A stretch of DNA of 64,000 nucleotides from Micromonospora parva (GCF_000718515.1 NZ_JNZS01000007.1:310001-374000); one strand, 5' to 3'; positions 32,896-42,766 are shown, counted from the stretch's first letter. Notes: a model not told the origin generated them from the letters alone. Numbers and translations: made by a program.

Positions 32896-34650
32896 CTACG
32901 GAGTGATCATGCCCTTCGAGACGACCAGGTTGTAGTTCTCGCCGAACACGTTGAGTTCGTGGACGCCGACCTTGACGTTCTCGGTCGTACCCAGGACCTT
33001 CAGCCTGACCGCGTTCGTCAGCGCCCGGTCGAAGGTGACGTAGTCAGCCGTGTACGCGGTGGTGTTCGTGCTCCTGTCGACCAGGGGCCGCCACGTGTTG
33101 GTGGGGATGTCCTTGTACTCCAGCGTGTACCGCACGGCGTTGTCACTGGTGAACGTGCGCCCGAGCTCCTTCCACTGGATCTGCGCGGCGGAGATGTGGA
33201 AGACGGTCCCGAAGCCCCTGATGTACGTGGGCGCGGTGTCGCTGTCCGCCGGCTCCCACCACGTGGAGAGGGAACGGTCCGATCCGTAGTACGGGTTACG
33301 CCCGGGCGCATAGCTGCTTGCCCAGTACGCCTGGCTGTTGGTGGCCACGTTGTAGAGCCCGACGTCGTCCCGGCCCGAGATTTTCTTACCCGGGGCCAGT
33401 TGCGGCGTGTTGGACAACTCGCAGTCGATCGCTCCCCGTTTCGGACCGGCGGGAATCACGGTGCAGACGTCCATGCCCAGTCGCCGCTCGAAGAACTCCT
33501 CGTAGGCGATGACATAGGTGTAGAAGAACACCAGGTTTCCGGAGTTGTCGAGGACGAAGCTGCCGTGCCCGGCGTTCGGGTACACCGCACTCGGGTGGTT
33601 GTTCCCGTAGCCGATCGGGTTCTGCTGGGTGACCTTGAATCCGGAAAGCGGTTTGTCCGAGGTCATCACGCCGGTCGCGTACGTGGTGAACTCCGTGCCA
33701 CCGGACGCGACCGAGAGGTAGTAGGTGTCCCTCACCTTGAACAGCTGCGAACCCTCCACGTACCCGTGTGTGTAGGTGGCCTTGTTGTCACCGATGTGCT
33801 GCCACTCCTGGCGCGGGTCGAAGGTCCAGAGCACGACCGGGTCGCTGATGAGCTGGCGGGGATTGTTCGGGTCGAGTTCGGCGCCCATGATCGGTGAGCC
33901 GATGTTGTACGTCAGATACAGCCGACCGTCGGTGTCCGGGAAGAACTGCACGTCGCCGACGCTCAGGGTCTGGCCGGTCGGGCGCAGGAAGTTGCCCATG
34001 CTGGTCCACGGCCCGGTGGGCGAGTCGGCTTGATAGACCGGCGTGTTGTTGCCGGCCATGTAGAACTTGTCGCCGAGCTGGACGACGGTCGGCGCGACCA
34101 GGCCCAGGTTCATCTGGTGGGGCGTCCACGTGAGGTAGTCGGTGGTGGACCAGACGGTGCGGTTGTTGTTCGGTGCGTTCTGCATGGCACCTGATGCGTA
34201 GAGATAGATGGTCCCGTCGACGTTCAGCGCGGACCAGTCCGCCCCGGTGCGGGCGGAGTTCTCCGAGATCCTGCTGAAGCCAACTGTGGATCGGCTCGCC
34301 AGCGTCCGCCCGGACGCTGCCGTCCACGTCTCCAGGTTCAAGCTGGCCGGGATCTGCGACGTGTTCGCGACGTTCGCGTCGGTGGGTGGCATCGTCCCCA
34401 CGATGTTGCGCACCGCCATCCCCGGCAAATTGATCGGGTTGACGTACGTCTGGGCCATGTCGACACCGGCCAGTGGCACCTTGGCGGACGGGGTTTGCGG
34501 TCCGACGCCCGGCGGTGCCGGCGGCACGGGCTTCTCCGCCGCGGCCGGCACGATCGGTGCCAGTTGACCCACCCCGATTCCCACCAGGAGAGCGAGGCCA
34601 ATTGCCGCCAACCCTCGACGTCGTTTCCCGGCGGCCCTCTCGATAACCAT
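32896..34650 (-). CDS. Secreted GH43-like protein with C-terminal discoidin domain
   Basis: The 584-residue product has a basic N-terminus, a signal helix (AAIGLALLVGIGVGQLAPIV) and cleavage near AAA-E (about 38). A beta-propeller resembling GH43/GH117 enzymes covers about 60-430: YVNPINLPGMAVRN, WSALNVDGTIYLYASGAM, DVQFFPDTDGRLYLTYNIGS, THGYVEGSQLFKVRDTYYLS with the likely catalytic Glu. A discoidin (F5/8 type C-like) carbohydrate-binding domain covers about 440-584. GGAAGG before ATG 34650 supports the start. Two operator-like palindromes lie upstream, so it is probably induced together with the convergent GH43 gene by a plant sugar. Confidence 0.83.
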   Translation of the reverse strand: MVIERAAGKRRRGLAAIGLALLVGIGVGQLAPIVPAAAEKPVPPAPPGVGPQTPSAKVPLAGVDMAQTYVNPINLPGMAVRNIVGTMPPTDANVANTSQIPASLNLETWTAASGRTLASRSTVGFSRISENSARTGADWSALNVDGTIYLYASGAMQNAPNNNRTVWSTTDYLTWTPHQMNLGLVAPTVVQLGDKFYMAGNNTPVYQADSPTGPWTSMGNFLRPTGQTLSVGDVQFFPDTDGRLYLTYNIGSPIMGAELDPNNPRQLISDPVVLWTFDPRQEWQHIGDNKATYTHGYVEGSQLFKVRDTYYLSVASGGTEFTTYATGVMTSDKPLSGFKVTQQNPIGYGNNHPSAVYPNAGHGSFVLDNSGNLVFFYTYVIAYEEFFERRLGMDVCTVIPAGPKRGAIDCELSNTPQLAPGKKISGRDDVGLYNVATNSQAYWASSYAPGRNPYYGSDRSLSTWWEPADSDTAPTYIRGFGTVFHISAAQIQWKELGRTFTSDNAVRYTLEYKDIPTNTWRPLVDRSTNTTAYTADYVTFDRALTNAVRLKVLGTTENVKVGVHELNVFGENYNLVVSKGMITP

Positions 34651-34674
34651 CAGGTCCCACCTTCCTTCTGGTCG

Positions 34675-34688
34675 TGATAGCGCTAACA
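34675..34688. promoter_or_regulatory. LacI-type operator proximal to the discoidin GH43-like gene
   Basis: TGATAGCGCTAACA matches the 34871 palindrome at 13 of 14 positions and lies 24 bases upstream of ATG 34650, where a bound repressor would block initiation. Confidence 0.65.
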
Positions 34689-34715
34689 ACAATCGCCGTC
34701 GCCCGATTTTTCGGA

Positions 34716-34739
34716 CAACCGACTTCACGTGGTCGGTTG
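34716..34739. repeat. Hairpin between the two operators
   Basis: CAACCGAC (34716-34723) and GTCGGTTG (34732-34739) form a perfect 8-bp stem with an 8-base loop in the 186-base interval between the two operator copies. It may be a leader hairpin or another binding site. Confidence 0.35.
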
Positions 34740-34870
34740 CTGGGTGTGAGGCACCCTTCGAATAGGCAAGAAGGGTGAGAGAAGGCGGGTCCGCTCGACC
34801 AGCTGGGCGCTCAGCGCGCACGTTCATGGGCTCGGTCTCGCCCAGCGAGCGAGGATCAGCGACGGGCAGC

Positions 34871-34884
34871 TGTTAGCGCTAACA
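34871..34884. promoter_or_regulatory. Perfect LacI-type operator palindrome
   Basis: TGTTAGCGCTAACA is a perfect 14-bp palindrome with the central CG step typical of LacI/GalR-family operators. With the copy at 34675 it could allow looping over the promoter of the discoidin GH43-like gene. Confidence 0.7.
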
Positions 34885-35006
34885 AGGTTTCGGTGATGTT
34901 AACCGTACTATCTGGAGCCTGTCAAGAACGTCAATGCCACGGCACCGTTACCGCCACCGCCGCTGCCGCTGCCGGGTGGCTGCACTCCCGCCGGACACGA
35001 AGTCGT

Positions 35007-35046
35007 GCCCGGAACCGTCGCCGCCCCGTAGGCGACGGTTCCGGGC
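35007..35046. terminator. Terminator downstream of the Tc toxin genes
   Basis: GCCCGGAACCGTCGCC (35007-35022) pairs perfectly over 16 bp with 35031-35046 around an 8-base loop, 40 bases after the stop of the TcB-TcC gene on the minus strand. Confidence 0.75.
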
Positions 35047-35086
35047 GTAGACCCTCGACCGCTCGCGTGCCGGTATGCGCCGTCGG

Positions 35087-38000
35087 TCACCACCAGTCGA
35101 AGTAGCGGCCGGCGTGGAAGATCCCCACACCGATGGCGGCGACGATGCCGACCGCGAGCACGACCGGGGCGATCACCACGCTGCCGGCGGCGACGCCGAT
35201 GGCACCAGCGGCGATGGCCAGACCCGCGCCGATGCCGACGGCGCCGGCCACCACCCCCGGGGTGTCGCCAGCCTCGGCCGCCCGGTTCATGCTGACGTAC
35301 GAGACGGCGGCCAGACCGATGCCACCGATCACCAGTCCAGCGGTCATCGCGCTGACGGTGGCGACCGTGGCACCCGGCACGGCGATGGCGTACAACTCCA
35401 GGCCACCGCCGACCGCGCCGAGCGCGTCACCGACGCCCATCTCCCAGTCGCCCTGCTGGTAGTCGCCCCACAGGGCGAACGCCGACAGGCCGAACCCGAG
35501 GACGCTGAGCCCCTTGCCGGCCATGCCGGTCCGGCCCGGCAGTCCGCGCACGTGCTCCGGCGCCGTGGCGGTGGCCGGGATCTTCCGTCCCCGTCCCGGG
35601 TTGGTCGCCGTGCGGATCGCGTTTCCCACGCTGGCCGGCGCGTCGGTCTCGGTGATGATGACGGCCTGAGACCGCTTGCCGGCCATGGTGCCGCTCGGGT
35701 TGGCCTGGATCGCGGCGTCCGCGTCCCGGGTCGCCTCCCGGGCGATGTCACCGGCCCTGCCGTACACGTCGGTCGACTTGATCTGCTTGACGGTGGTCGC
35801 GGTCTCCAGGTCGAAGTCCGCCGTGTTGTCGCGCCACGGCATGCCGTACAGCCATTCGAGGATGTTGCCGCGGAACGTTCCCCGGCCGCCCTTGAACTTG
35901 AAGTTCCAGATGAACTTCTCGGCTGCGGGCGCGGTGTGCGCGGCGGCGCCACCGGTGACGCCGGGTGCGGCCGGGGCCGCGCCGCCGGAGTCGGCCGGCG
36001 GCGCGGCCGGCGGCGCGGCCGGCGGCGGTTCGGGTGGCGGCTCCGGTGCGGGTGGCGGCGGCTCGGCCGGTGGCGGCTCCGGCGGCGGAGGCGGCGGCGT
36101 CGGCCTCGGTCGCGGCGGCGCGGGAGGCGGAAGTACGGCGTGCAGCACCCAGGTGCCGCCCGGGTGCTCGGACCAGGTGCCCCCCTCCAGGTTGAGGGTG
36201 ACGTTGGGCTGGTAGTAGATGACCGAGTTGCTGTTGTTGATCCGTGGATCGAGCGTCGCGCCGTGGCTGCTGAGATAGCGGCGGAAGTCCTCCACCGTGG
36301 GGTTCTCGGACCCGGTGAAGTGGGGCTCCGAGATGGAGATGTCGTGGGTTTCCGGCCCGATGACGGTGGCGGGCCGGAATCCGGACGGATCTGCCATCCC
36401 GACCGGATTGTTGCGGCAGTACCGGAACAGGTTGCCCCCGTCGACGAAGCCACCCGGGTCGGTGCTCGCCCACCGGCCCAACCACGGCACGTAGTACCGC
36501 GCCCCGGCATAGCAGAAGCCGGTCTCGTCGTCCGCCTCGTGCCCGCCGAAGCGGTACCGCTTCAGGCTGAGGTCGACGCCCGGCCGGCCGTACCGGTAGG
36601 CGGTGGTGCCGTACGGGTGGTACTCCTCGTAGGAGATGATCACCCCGGCCGCGTCGGTCTCCAGCGCGGCCGAGCCGAGGTGGTTGGTGAGCTGGTAGCG
36701 GATCAGCGGAACGCCGAGCGGGTTGGCCGGGTCGAAGCCGCCGACGTCGACGGTCTTGACGTCCACCTGGGCGACCGGGCCGGTGTCGTCGGCGATCGTG
36801 GTGGTCCAGCGCTCGTGCTGGAGGGTGCCGGTGACCCGGTTGCGCCGCCGGAACACGATGACCGCGCCCAGGAAGATCCATTCCAGTTGGACGCTGCCCG
36901 GCCGGTCCACGATCTTGCGCAGCCGCTGCCCGCTCGCCGCGTAGACGAACCGGGCCTCACCGCCGCCGCCGAGGTCGACCCGGCTGAGCTGGTCGCGGAC
37001 GTTCCACTCCAGCGCCGGCAGGTGCGGCATGACGGTCAGGTTGCCGACGGCGTCGTGCGCGTACCCGGCCGAGTAGGGGCCGTCGTCGGGGTCACCGGGG
37101 ACGCTCGTGGCGGCCAGTCGGTTCGTGGCGTCAGCCGGGTCGTCCTGGTACGCGTACCGGTGGTGCCGGGTCCAGCCGGCACCCACCCCGGCCTGCGTCC
37201 GGAACCGGTGCCGGAGCACGGTGAGGTTACCGAGCGGGTCGTACTCGTACTCCTCGGTGTAGGCGCGTACCGCGCCGGCATCGGTGAGGCTGCCGGCCGG
37301 CGGCACGTCGGTGTGGTCGCGGATCGCGTCGTTCGGCGCCCCGGCCAGCTCCCGCCCGCTCGCCCGGACCAGCTGGTAGAGCGGGTCGTACGCGTAGTCG
37401 CTGGCGGCCGGCACCGCCGCGTTGCCGAAGAAGGTGGGCGCGCCCGGCTCGGCCACCCGGGTCACGTTGCCCACCGGGTCGTACGTGTAGCGCAGGTCGC
37501 GTACCCCGGCGGTGAGCAGCCGTTCCAACCGGAACGTCATCGGGTCGTAGAAGTATTCGGTGACCAGGCCGTTGCCGTGCCGGGCGAACCGCCGCCGGCC
37601 CAGCGCGTCGTAGTCCTGCTCGGACAGGAACTCCACCTCCGCGCCCTGGCCACGCAGCCGCGCGGTCAGCCGGCCGAGCATGCCGCCCTCAAGGTAGGCC
37701 GGTCGTAGCTCGGTGGCGTCGGGCAGGGTGACCAGTGTCGGACGGTTGAGCGCGTCGTACTCGGCGGCGGTGCCGAAGGCCTCGCTCTCCAGCAGCGGCG
37801 CCGCGGCGGCCAGCACCGCCGCGTGGTCGGGCGCGGCGGCAACCGGCGACCAGTCCGGGCCGGCGACGTCATCGGTGGCGAGCCTGCGTTCGGCCCGCCG
37901 CGGGTTGCCCTTGAAGTCGACAGCGGGGACCCGCACCTGGCCCGCCTGGTCGAACACCAGGTAGGGCACGCCGTGCAGGCCCAGCGTCGCCGCGTCCGGG

Positions 38001-41000
38001 TGCCGGTCGCCGAAGACCACGTACTGCACGCAGCGCTCCGCGCCGGCGGACTCCCGGACGTACACGCCCACCGGCCGGTGCAGGGCGTCGTACGTGGTGC
38101 GGAACGTCCGACCGTGCTCGTCCCAGATCCGGCGCACCCCACCGAGCACATCCTGGAACACCCACCGCTCGCCCTTCTCCGCGCTCCACGAGCGCACCCC
38201 CGCGCCGTGCATGGCGGTGGCCGCGCTGGCGATGTGCCGGCCCAGCGCGTCGTACCCGTCCGAGGACCGGCCGGTGAGGTCTCCGGTGGTGCGTACGCCG
38301 AAGCGCTGGCCGGCTCCCCGGTCGGCCACCGAGTAGACGGCCCGACCCAGGCTGTCGAAGTGGACCACGGACGGCGTGTCGGCGTGCGCGGCGGCGAGCC
38401 ACGCGGCGCGGACGGCCGGGTCGGCCGGTTCCGGATCGGAGACGGCAGGGCTGCCCCGCTCGGCGTACCACTGGCTGTCGAGCACCGTGTCGTTGGCGTC
38501 GAACAACCGGTGCGACCAGGCAGTGGACTCGACCCGGCTGAGGGTTCCGTCCGGATACCGGGTCAGCACGGCCCGACCCAGCGGGTCGTAGTAGCGGATC
38601 GCGGTGGCGCCGATCTCGCGCAGCGCCGCCGCGTCCTCGTACTCGTGGGTGGTGCTGAAGTAGGGCTGGTACCGCTTCACCGGGTTGCCCTTGTTGTTGA
38701 CCACCGTGCGGCCGGTGCCGACCCAGCGTGGGTCGGCGTCCACCTCGACGGCCACCCCGTCCTCCCCCACCTCGAGGGCCCTGCCGGGATGCACCCGCGA
38801 CTTGGTGATCGCCACCCCACCGGTGCCGGTGCTGTACTCGTAGCTCTCCAGCCAGCGCGTGTTGGTCGGGCCGTGCCGTTCCCGGTGCAGGCCCCGGCTG
38901 TACGCGGGCTGGCCGTTGACCATCCAGTTGAACGGGTCGTAGGTGAACGTCAACGTCGGATCGTCGAGCGTGTCACCGTCCCCGGCGCCGGGCCGGCCGA
39001 GCAGCGCCGAGGCCACCACCCGGCCCAGCTCGTCGTAGCGCACCGCGCGGCGCTGCCCGTTCGGGTCGGTGACGAGGCTCGGGCCCAGCACCCGGTAGTC
39101 GTTGACGGCGGTGGTGACCGACCAGGCCGCCTGGTCGATGGTCACCCGCTCGGTGAGCAGGTGGTAGTCGTCGAAGGTGACCGCCGTCGCCAGGCCGAGC
39201 GCGTCCCGGGCCCCGTTGGACAGGTAGAAGTGCGCGGCCGGGTCGGCGGGATAGCGCAGCTCGCCCGAGGGAATCCACCAGTCCGGGCCACCGTCGAGCT
39301 GCACGTATCCGGCGGCGGCCAGGTCCGCGCCGGTGACTGCCGTGCCGTAGCCGGCAGCCAGCGCGGCCGGCGTGAAGGCGAGCTGGTACGTCTGGTGTCC
39401 CAGCCCCAGGCTGTCCCACTGCCCGGCCGGCAGCGGCGCCAACGCGTTGTCCCGGAACCGCACCTGTGACCGGGACAGCAACCGCCGCTGCGCGCTGACC
39501 CCGTCGGCCACCACCTCGTACCCGATGGGGGTGGCCGCGGCGAATCCGGCGAGCAGTTCGGCCCGGGTGAACAGCGGGCCGGCCGGGGCCAGCCCGGTCA
39601 GTTCGTGGCCGACCGCCTCGTACGCGGTGCGGAGCCGGTACGCCGGCACGGGCACCGTGTCGTCGATGTCCGGGGTGTAGCTCTGCTCGCCGTACGTGAC
39701 GTGACGGCGCCGCTGCTCGACGGTCACCTCGGCGGGCAGGTCCGGGTCGGGAGTGCTGCGGCCGTAGACCACCGCGGCGGCCTGCACGACGGTGCCGTAC
39801 GGGCCGAGGACCAGGTTGAGCCGGTGGCTGATCCGGGGCTCATCCGGCTCCCGGTCGTAGGAGAGGCTGACCGCCTCCCGTTCGACGGCGACGAACACTC
39901 GCGCGTCCAGCCGCTGCACCTCATACGTCTGCTCGACCACCCCGTACGGGTGTTCCTGCGCGGCACTGCCGTCGTACGAGTACACCTCCTGCCGCAGCGG
40001 CAGGCCGCGCAGCGCCCGCCGGCTCTCCCGCAGCTCCGCGGCGGAGACTCCGACCGGCAGCTCCACACTGGGCAGGTGCCGGCCGGCGTACCACTCGGCG
40101 GACAGGTCGACCGGGGCACCGGTGTGGTACCACGTCTTCGTGGTGACCGGTGGCTGGAACAGCTCGGGCGAAGTGTCCTGATTCCCGTCGACCGCCTCGA
40201 CGCCCAGCACGTGGTCCACGAACGACTCGCCGTCGATCTGCTCGACCATGCCGAAGCCGGCGAACTCCCGCTCGTCGCCGTCGTAGTGCCCGTGGTGGTA
40301 GCGGTAGCCGGTGACCAGCCGGGTCCCGGCGATCCGGTCGACCTGTTCCACCTGCTCGACGACCTGCACCGGGAACGGCAGCCGGGTGACCCACGGCTGG
40401 CCGTTGCGCCGGTCGGCCAGTTGGAAGGCGGTGGAAGCGGCGTACCGGATGATGGTTTCGCCGCCCAGGTTGTTCACCACCCGGGTGAGCAGGTGGGGCT
40501 TGCCGTCGGCGGCCAGGTCCAGATAACGCACCGGACCGGAGGCGTCGCCGGGCAGCGGCGACGACCAGACCAGGCAGCCGGTGCCGGTGCCCAGCAGGTC
40601 GGTCACCGTCACCGTCGAGTCGGGCGTGACATGCGGCAGGTCGGGCAGGTCGACCGGGGCGGACCAGCTGTTACCGGACTGGTTGTACCAGAGCCGGATC
40701 TCCCGTCGGCCCAGGTAGCACAGGTCCATCATGCCGGTGCCGTCCACGTCGGTGAGGAGCACCCGGGCGGGGTCGAACTCGTCCTGCCCGGTGAACCACG
40801 GCGCGTCGTCCATCTCGACCTTGGCGCCGAATCGGCCGTAGCCGACGTTGGGCCAGTAGCAGACGGATCCGTCGCGGACCCGGACCAGGTCGGTGAGGCC
40901 GTCGCCGGACATGTCGGCGAGGAAGACGCTCTGCCGGTCGTCGGAGCGCAGCAGCCGTGGGCCACGATCCTCGTCGGCGGGCCAGAGCGCGGGTCGCGCC

Positions 41001-42757
41001 GGGCCGTACCCCACCTCGGCCAGCGACTCGTGCCACGTCAGCACGGTGTCCCCGGTGAGCAGCAGGTCGGGCCGGCCGTCCCCGGTGAGGTCCAGCAGCA
41101 GCAGGTCGGGGCTGGCCCAGTCGACGGCGGGCAGCTCGCGGAACGGTTGCAGATCGGACCAGCCGGCGTCGTCGGTGCGGCGGACGAAGCCCGCCGGGAC
41201 GGTGCCGAGTTGGACCAGCTCGATCCGCCCGTCCCCGTTCACGTCGACCAGTTGCTGGCGTCCGCCGGCCAGGTCGGTCAGCGACGGCACGGTGGGCAGC
41301 GCGGCGACCGGGCCGATCCGGCCGGCGCCGAGATTCGGCCGGTAGTAGAGGGCACCCTCGTGCCCGGTCAGCACCCCGGCGAGTCCTTCCCCGTCCAGGT
41401 CCACCCACAGCTCGGTGCGCCCGTCCACGCCGGCCGGCAGGTTCGCCAGGCTGTCCCGGTCCAGTTCCCGGGTGGTCGGTGCGATGGTGGCCGGGATGTA
41501 CTCGAAGGTCACCGGGGGCAGTGCGGCGCTGGTGTGCCCGCCGTCGGCGGCCGGGGAGTAGCCGCGCTGCGTCACCTCGACCAGGGTGGACAGCACCGGC
41601 CCGGTGGCGTATTCCAGCTCCACCGCGCGGACCAGGCAGTCCGCTCCCACCTCCGGCTCGTCAGGGAAGTGGTGGAACATCAGGATCCGGCGGCACAGCC
41701 GGTAGGTGCGGACCTCGAATCCCGGGCGATAGGTGGAGAACGGGTCCGGCCGGCAGGTCCAGTCCCCGGTGTCAGCCGGGCGCGGGTCGTCCGGGTCGTG
41801 CTCGCCGTAGTCGAACACCACCTCGAACAACCAGCCGGCGTCGGCGATCTGGGCCGGCGTCAGGTCCACCGGGCGTCGACCGTCGGCGTCCAGCAGCGGC
41901 ACCGCGTTGCCGTAGCGCACCGACTTGAGGTAGCGGTTGGTGTGCCGGTCGGTGCGGTGCCGTTCGTGCGGCCGGTCCAGGTCCAGGCCGACGGCGTCCT
42001 CGGCCTTGTAGGTGTAGGTGATGGCGTTGCCCCGGTCGTCCCGGGTCTCGCAGAGCAGCCAGGTGTGCACCTTCGCGCCCCGGCCGATCCGGGAGTCGCC
42101 GTCGCGGCCGTACACGGCCAGCAGGTTCGCCCCGGACACTGTGCGCCAGTGCACGTCACCGTCGGAGTCCCGGGTCCACCGCTCGATCCGGGCGAACGCC
42201 CCCTCGGTCCTCGGCCGGAACCGCTGCACCGTGTGCCCGGCGACCGGGGTGCCGCCGGGCACCGGGATGAGGTCGTCCTCGCCGGACAGCAGGAAGGTGT
42301 CGGTGTCGTCGTAGCGGGGCAGGCCGCGGTCGGTGCGCCGGCTGATGGCCGGCACGGGCAGCTGCCAGCCGAGGCCGAACGGGCCGTTCCCGGCGCCCGA
42401 GTCGTAGCTGAGCGTCAGGTCGGGTTGGAACCCGGACCGGCTGCCGCTGACCGGGATGGGCACCGACATGCCGCCGGTCCCGGTGACCGGGTGGGCGGCG
42501 AACGTCTCGCCGATGGCCCGGATCGCGCCGCCGCCGGTGGGCAGGCTGATCGCCGGTCCGCCGAGCCCTGGCCCGGCCGTGCCCTGACCGGCTGGCGGCG
42601 TGCCGGTGCCGGCCGCGTCGGCCGTCGGCCCGCCCGGCCCGAACGCCCCACCCGCCGCGTCGGGAGCGCCCGCGCCGGTCGGGTCGGCGGAGCCGCGCCA
42701 CCGGGAGCCGGGCCCCGGCCCCCACGATCCGCCGCCGACCGGATAGCTGGTCGTCAC
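35087..42757 (-). CDS. Tc toxin TcB-TcC fusion (SpvB/RHS) with variable C-terminal toxin region
   Basis: The 2556-residue protein starts at GTG 42757, nine bases after the TcA stop, with GGGGGAG just before it. After a Gly/Pro-rich extension (1-68) comes the SpvB domain (about 72-380: GAIRAIGETFAAHPVTGTGG, LTLSYDSGAGNGPFGLGWQL). A beta-propeller with TcdB-type repeats follows (about 400-770: LLLDLTGDGRPDLLLTGDTV, VFLADMSGDGLTDLVRV), then long RHS repeats (to about 2120). These end in the RHS core YVPWLGRWASTDPGGF...NNPVGMADPSGF (DPSG at 2123-2126). Family members form a closed cocoon that cleaves off the C-terminus beside this core. The last ~430 residues are the variable region: a proline-rich linker (about 2209-2265), a possible nuclease segment (about 2280-2350) and hydrophobic Gly/Ala helices (about 2410-2556). 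No signal peptide. Confidence 0.9.
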   Translation of the reverse strand: MTTSYPVGGGSWGPGPGSRWRGSADPTGAGAPDAAGGAFGPGGPTADAAGTGTPPAGQGTAGPGLGGPAISLPTGGGAIRAIGETFAAHPVTGTGGMSVPIPVSGSRSGFQPDLTLSYDSGAGNGPFGLGWQLPVPAISRRTDRGLPRYDDTDTFLLSGEDDLIPVPGGTPVAGHTVQRFRPRTEGAFARIERWTRDSDGDVHWRTVSGANLLAVYGRDGDSRIGRGAKVHTWLLCETRDDRGNAITYTYKAEDAVGLDLDRPHERHRTDRHTNRYLKSVRYGNAVPLLDADGRRPVDLTPAQIADAGWLFEVVFDYGEHDPDDPRPADTGDWTCRPDPFSTYRPGFEVRTYRLCRRILMFHHFPDEPEVGADCLVRAVELEYATGPVLSTLVEVTQRGYSPAADGGHTSAALPPVTFEYIPATIAPTTRELDRDSLANLPAGVDGRTELWVDLDGEGLAGVLTGHEGALYYRPNLGAGRIGPVAALPTVPSLTDLAGGRQQLVDVNGDGRIELVQLGTVPAGFVRRTDDAGWSDLQPFRELPAVDWASPDLLLLDLTGDGRPDLLLTGDTVLTWHESLAEVGYGPARPALWPADEDRGPRLLRSDDRQSVFLADMSGDGLTDLVRVRDGSVCYWPNVGYGRFGAKVEMDDAPWFTGQDEFDPARVLLTDVDGTGMMDLCYLGRREIRLWYNQSGNSWSAPVDLPDLPHVTPDSTVTVTDLLGTGTGCLVWSSPLPGDASGPVRYLDLAADGKPHLLTRVVNNLGGETIIRYAASTAFQLADRRNGQPWVTRLPFPVQVVEQVEQVDRIAGTRLVTGYRYHHGHYDGDEREFAGFGMVEQIDGESFVDHVLGVEAVDGNQDTSPELFQPPVTTKTWYHTGAPVDLSAEWYAGRHLPSVELPVGVSAAELRESRRALRGLPLRQEVYSYDGSAAQEHPYGVVEQTYEVQRLDARVFVAVEREAVSLSYDREPDEPRISHRLNLVLGPYGTVVQAAAVVYGRSTPDPDLPAEVTVEQRRRHVTYGEQSYTPDIDDTVPVPAYRLRTAYEAVGHELTGLAPAGPLFTRAELLAGFAAATPIGYEVVADGVSAQRRLLSRSQVRFRDNALAPLPAGQWDSLGLGHQTYQLAFTPAALAAGYGTAVTGADLAAAGYVQLDGGPDWWIPSGELRYPADPAAHFYLSNGARDALGLATAVTFDDYHLLTERVTIDQAAWSVTTAVNDYRVLGPSLVTDPNGQRRAVRYDELGRVVASALLGRPGAGDGDTLDDPTLTFTYDPFNWMVNGQPAYSRGLHRERHGPTNTRWLESYEYSTGTGGVAITKSRVHPGRALEVGEDGVAVEVDADPRWVGTGRTVVNNKGNPVKRYQPYFSTTHEYEDAAALREIGATAIRYYDPLGRAVLTRYPDGTLSRVESTAWSHRLFDANDTVLDSQWYAERGSPAVSDPEPADPAVRAAWLAAAHADTPSVVHFDSLGRAVYSVADRGAGQRFGVRTTGDLTGRSSDGYDALGRHIASAATAMHGAGVRSWSAEKGERWVFQDVLGGVRRIWDEHGRTFRTTYDALHRPVGVYVRESAGAERCVQYVVFGDRHPDAATLGLHGVPYLVFDQAGQVRVPAVDFKGNPRRAERRLATDDVAGPDWSPVAAAPDHAAVLAAAAPLLESEAFGTAAEYDALNRPTLVTLPDATELRPAYLEGGMLGRLTARLRGQGAEVEFLSEQDYDALGRRRFARHGNGLVTEYFYDPMTFRLERLLTAGVRDLRYTYDPVGNVTRVAEPGAPTFFGNAAVPAASDYAYDPLYQLVRASGRELAGAPNDAIRDHTDVPPAGSLTDAGAVRAYTEEYEYDPLGNLTVLRHRFRTQAGVGAGWTRHHRYAYQDDPADATNRLAATSVPGDPDDGPYSAGYAHDAVGNLTVMPHLPALEWNVRDQLSRVDLGGGGEARFVYAASGQRLRKIVDRPGSVQLEWIFLGAVIVFRRRNRVTGTLQHERWTTTIADDTGPVAQVDVKTVDVGGFDPANPLGVPLIRYQLTNHLGSAALETDAAGVIISYEEYHPYGTTAYRYGRPGVDLSLKRYRFGGHEADDETGFCYAGARYYVPWLGRWASTDPGGFVDGGNLFRYCRNNPVGMADPSGFRPATVIGPETHDISISEPHFTGSENPTVEDFRRYLSSHGATLDPRINNSNSVIYYQPNVTLNLEGGTWSEHPGGTWVLHAVLPPPAPPRPRPTPPPPPPEPPPAEPPPPAPEPPPEPPPAAPPAAPPADSGGAAPAAPGVTGGAAAHTAPAAEKFIWNFKFKGGRGTFRGNILEWLYGMPWRDNTADFDLETATTVKQIKSTDVYGRAGDIAREATRDADAAIQANPSGTMAGKRSQAVIITETDAPASVGNAIRTATNPGRGRKIPATATAPEHVRGLPGRTGMAGKGLSVLGFGLSAFALWGDYQQGDWEMGVGDALGAVGGGLELYAIAVPGATVATVSAMTAGLVIGGIGLAAVSYVSMNRAAEAGDTPGVVAGAVGIGAGLAIAAGAIGVAAGSVVIAPVVLAVGIVAAIGVGIFHAGRYFDWW
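35985..36128. repeat. Proline-rich coding repeat in the TcC variable region
   Basis: Minus-strand codons here encode a Pro/Ala/Glu-rich linker. It includes three tandem copies of a 12-mer, GGCCGGCGGCGC (35993-36028; the last has one change), encoding PPAA units. It separates the RHS core side from the candidate toxin domain. Confidence 0.7.
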
Positions 42758-42766
42758 CGCTCCCCC

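Larger units (their letters stand above)
34651..35086. other. Regulatory interval between the discoidin GH43-like gene and the Tc locus
   Basis: This 436-base gene-free stretch contains two operator palindromes, a hairpin and a terminator (listed separately). The part around 34885-35000 shows nothing else I recognise. The promoter of the minus-strand GH43-like gene must lie between or beside the operators. Confidence 0.6.

Noticed and set aside
35993..36028. GC-rich 12-mer tandem repeats as a possible CRISPR or regulatory repeat
   Set aside because: They are in frame and encode the PPAA linker of TcB-TcC; no spacers and no cas genes.
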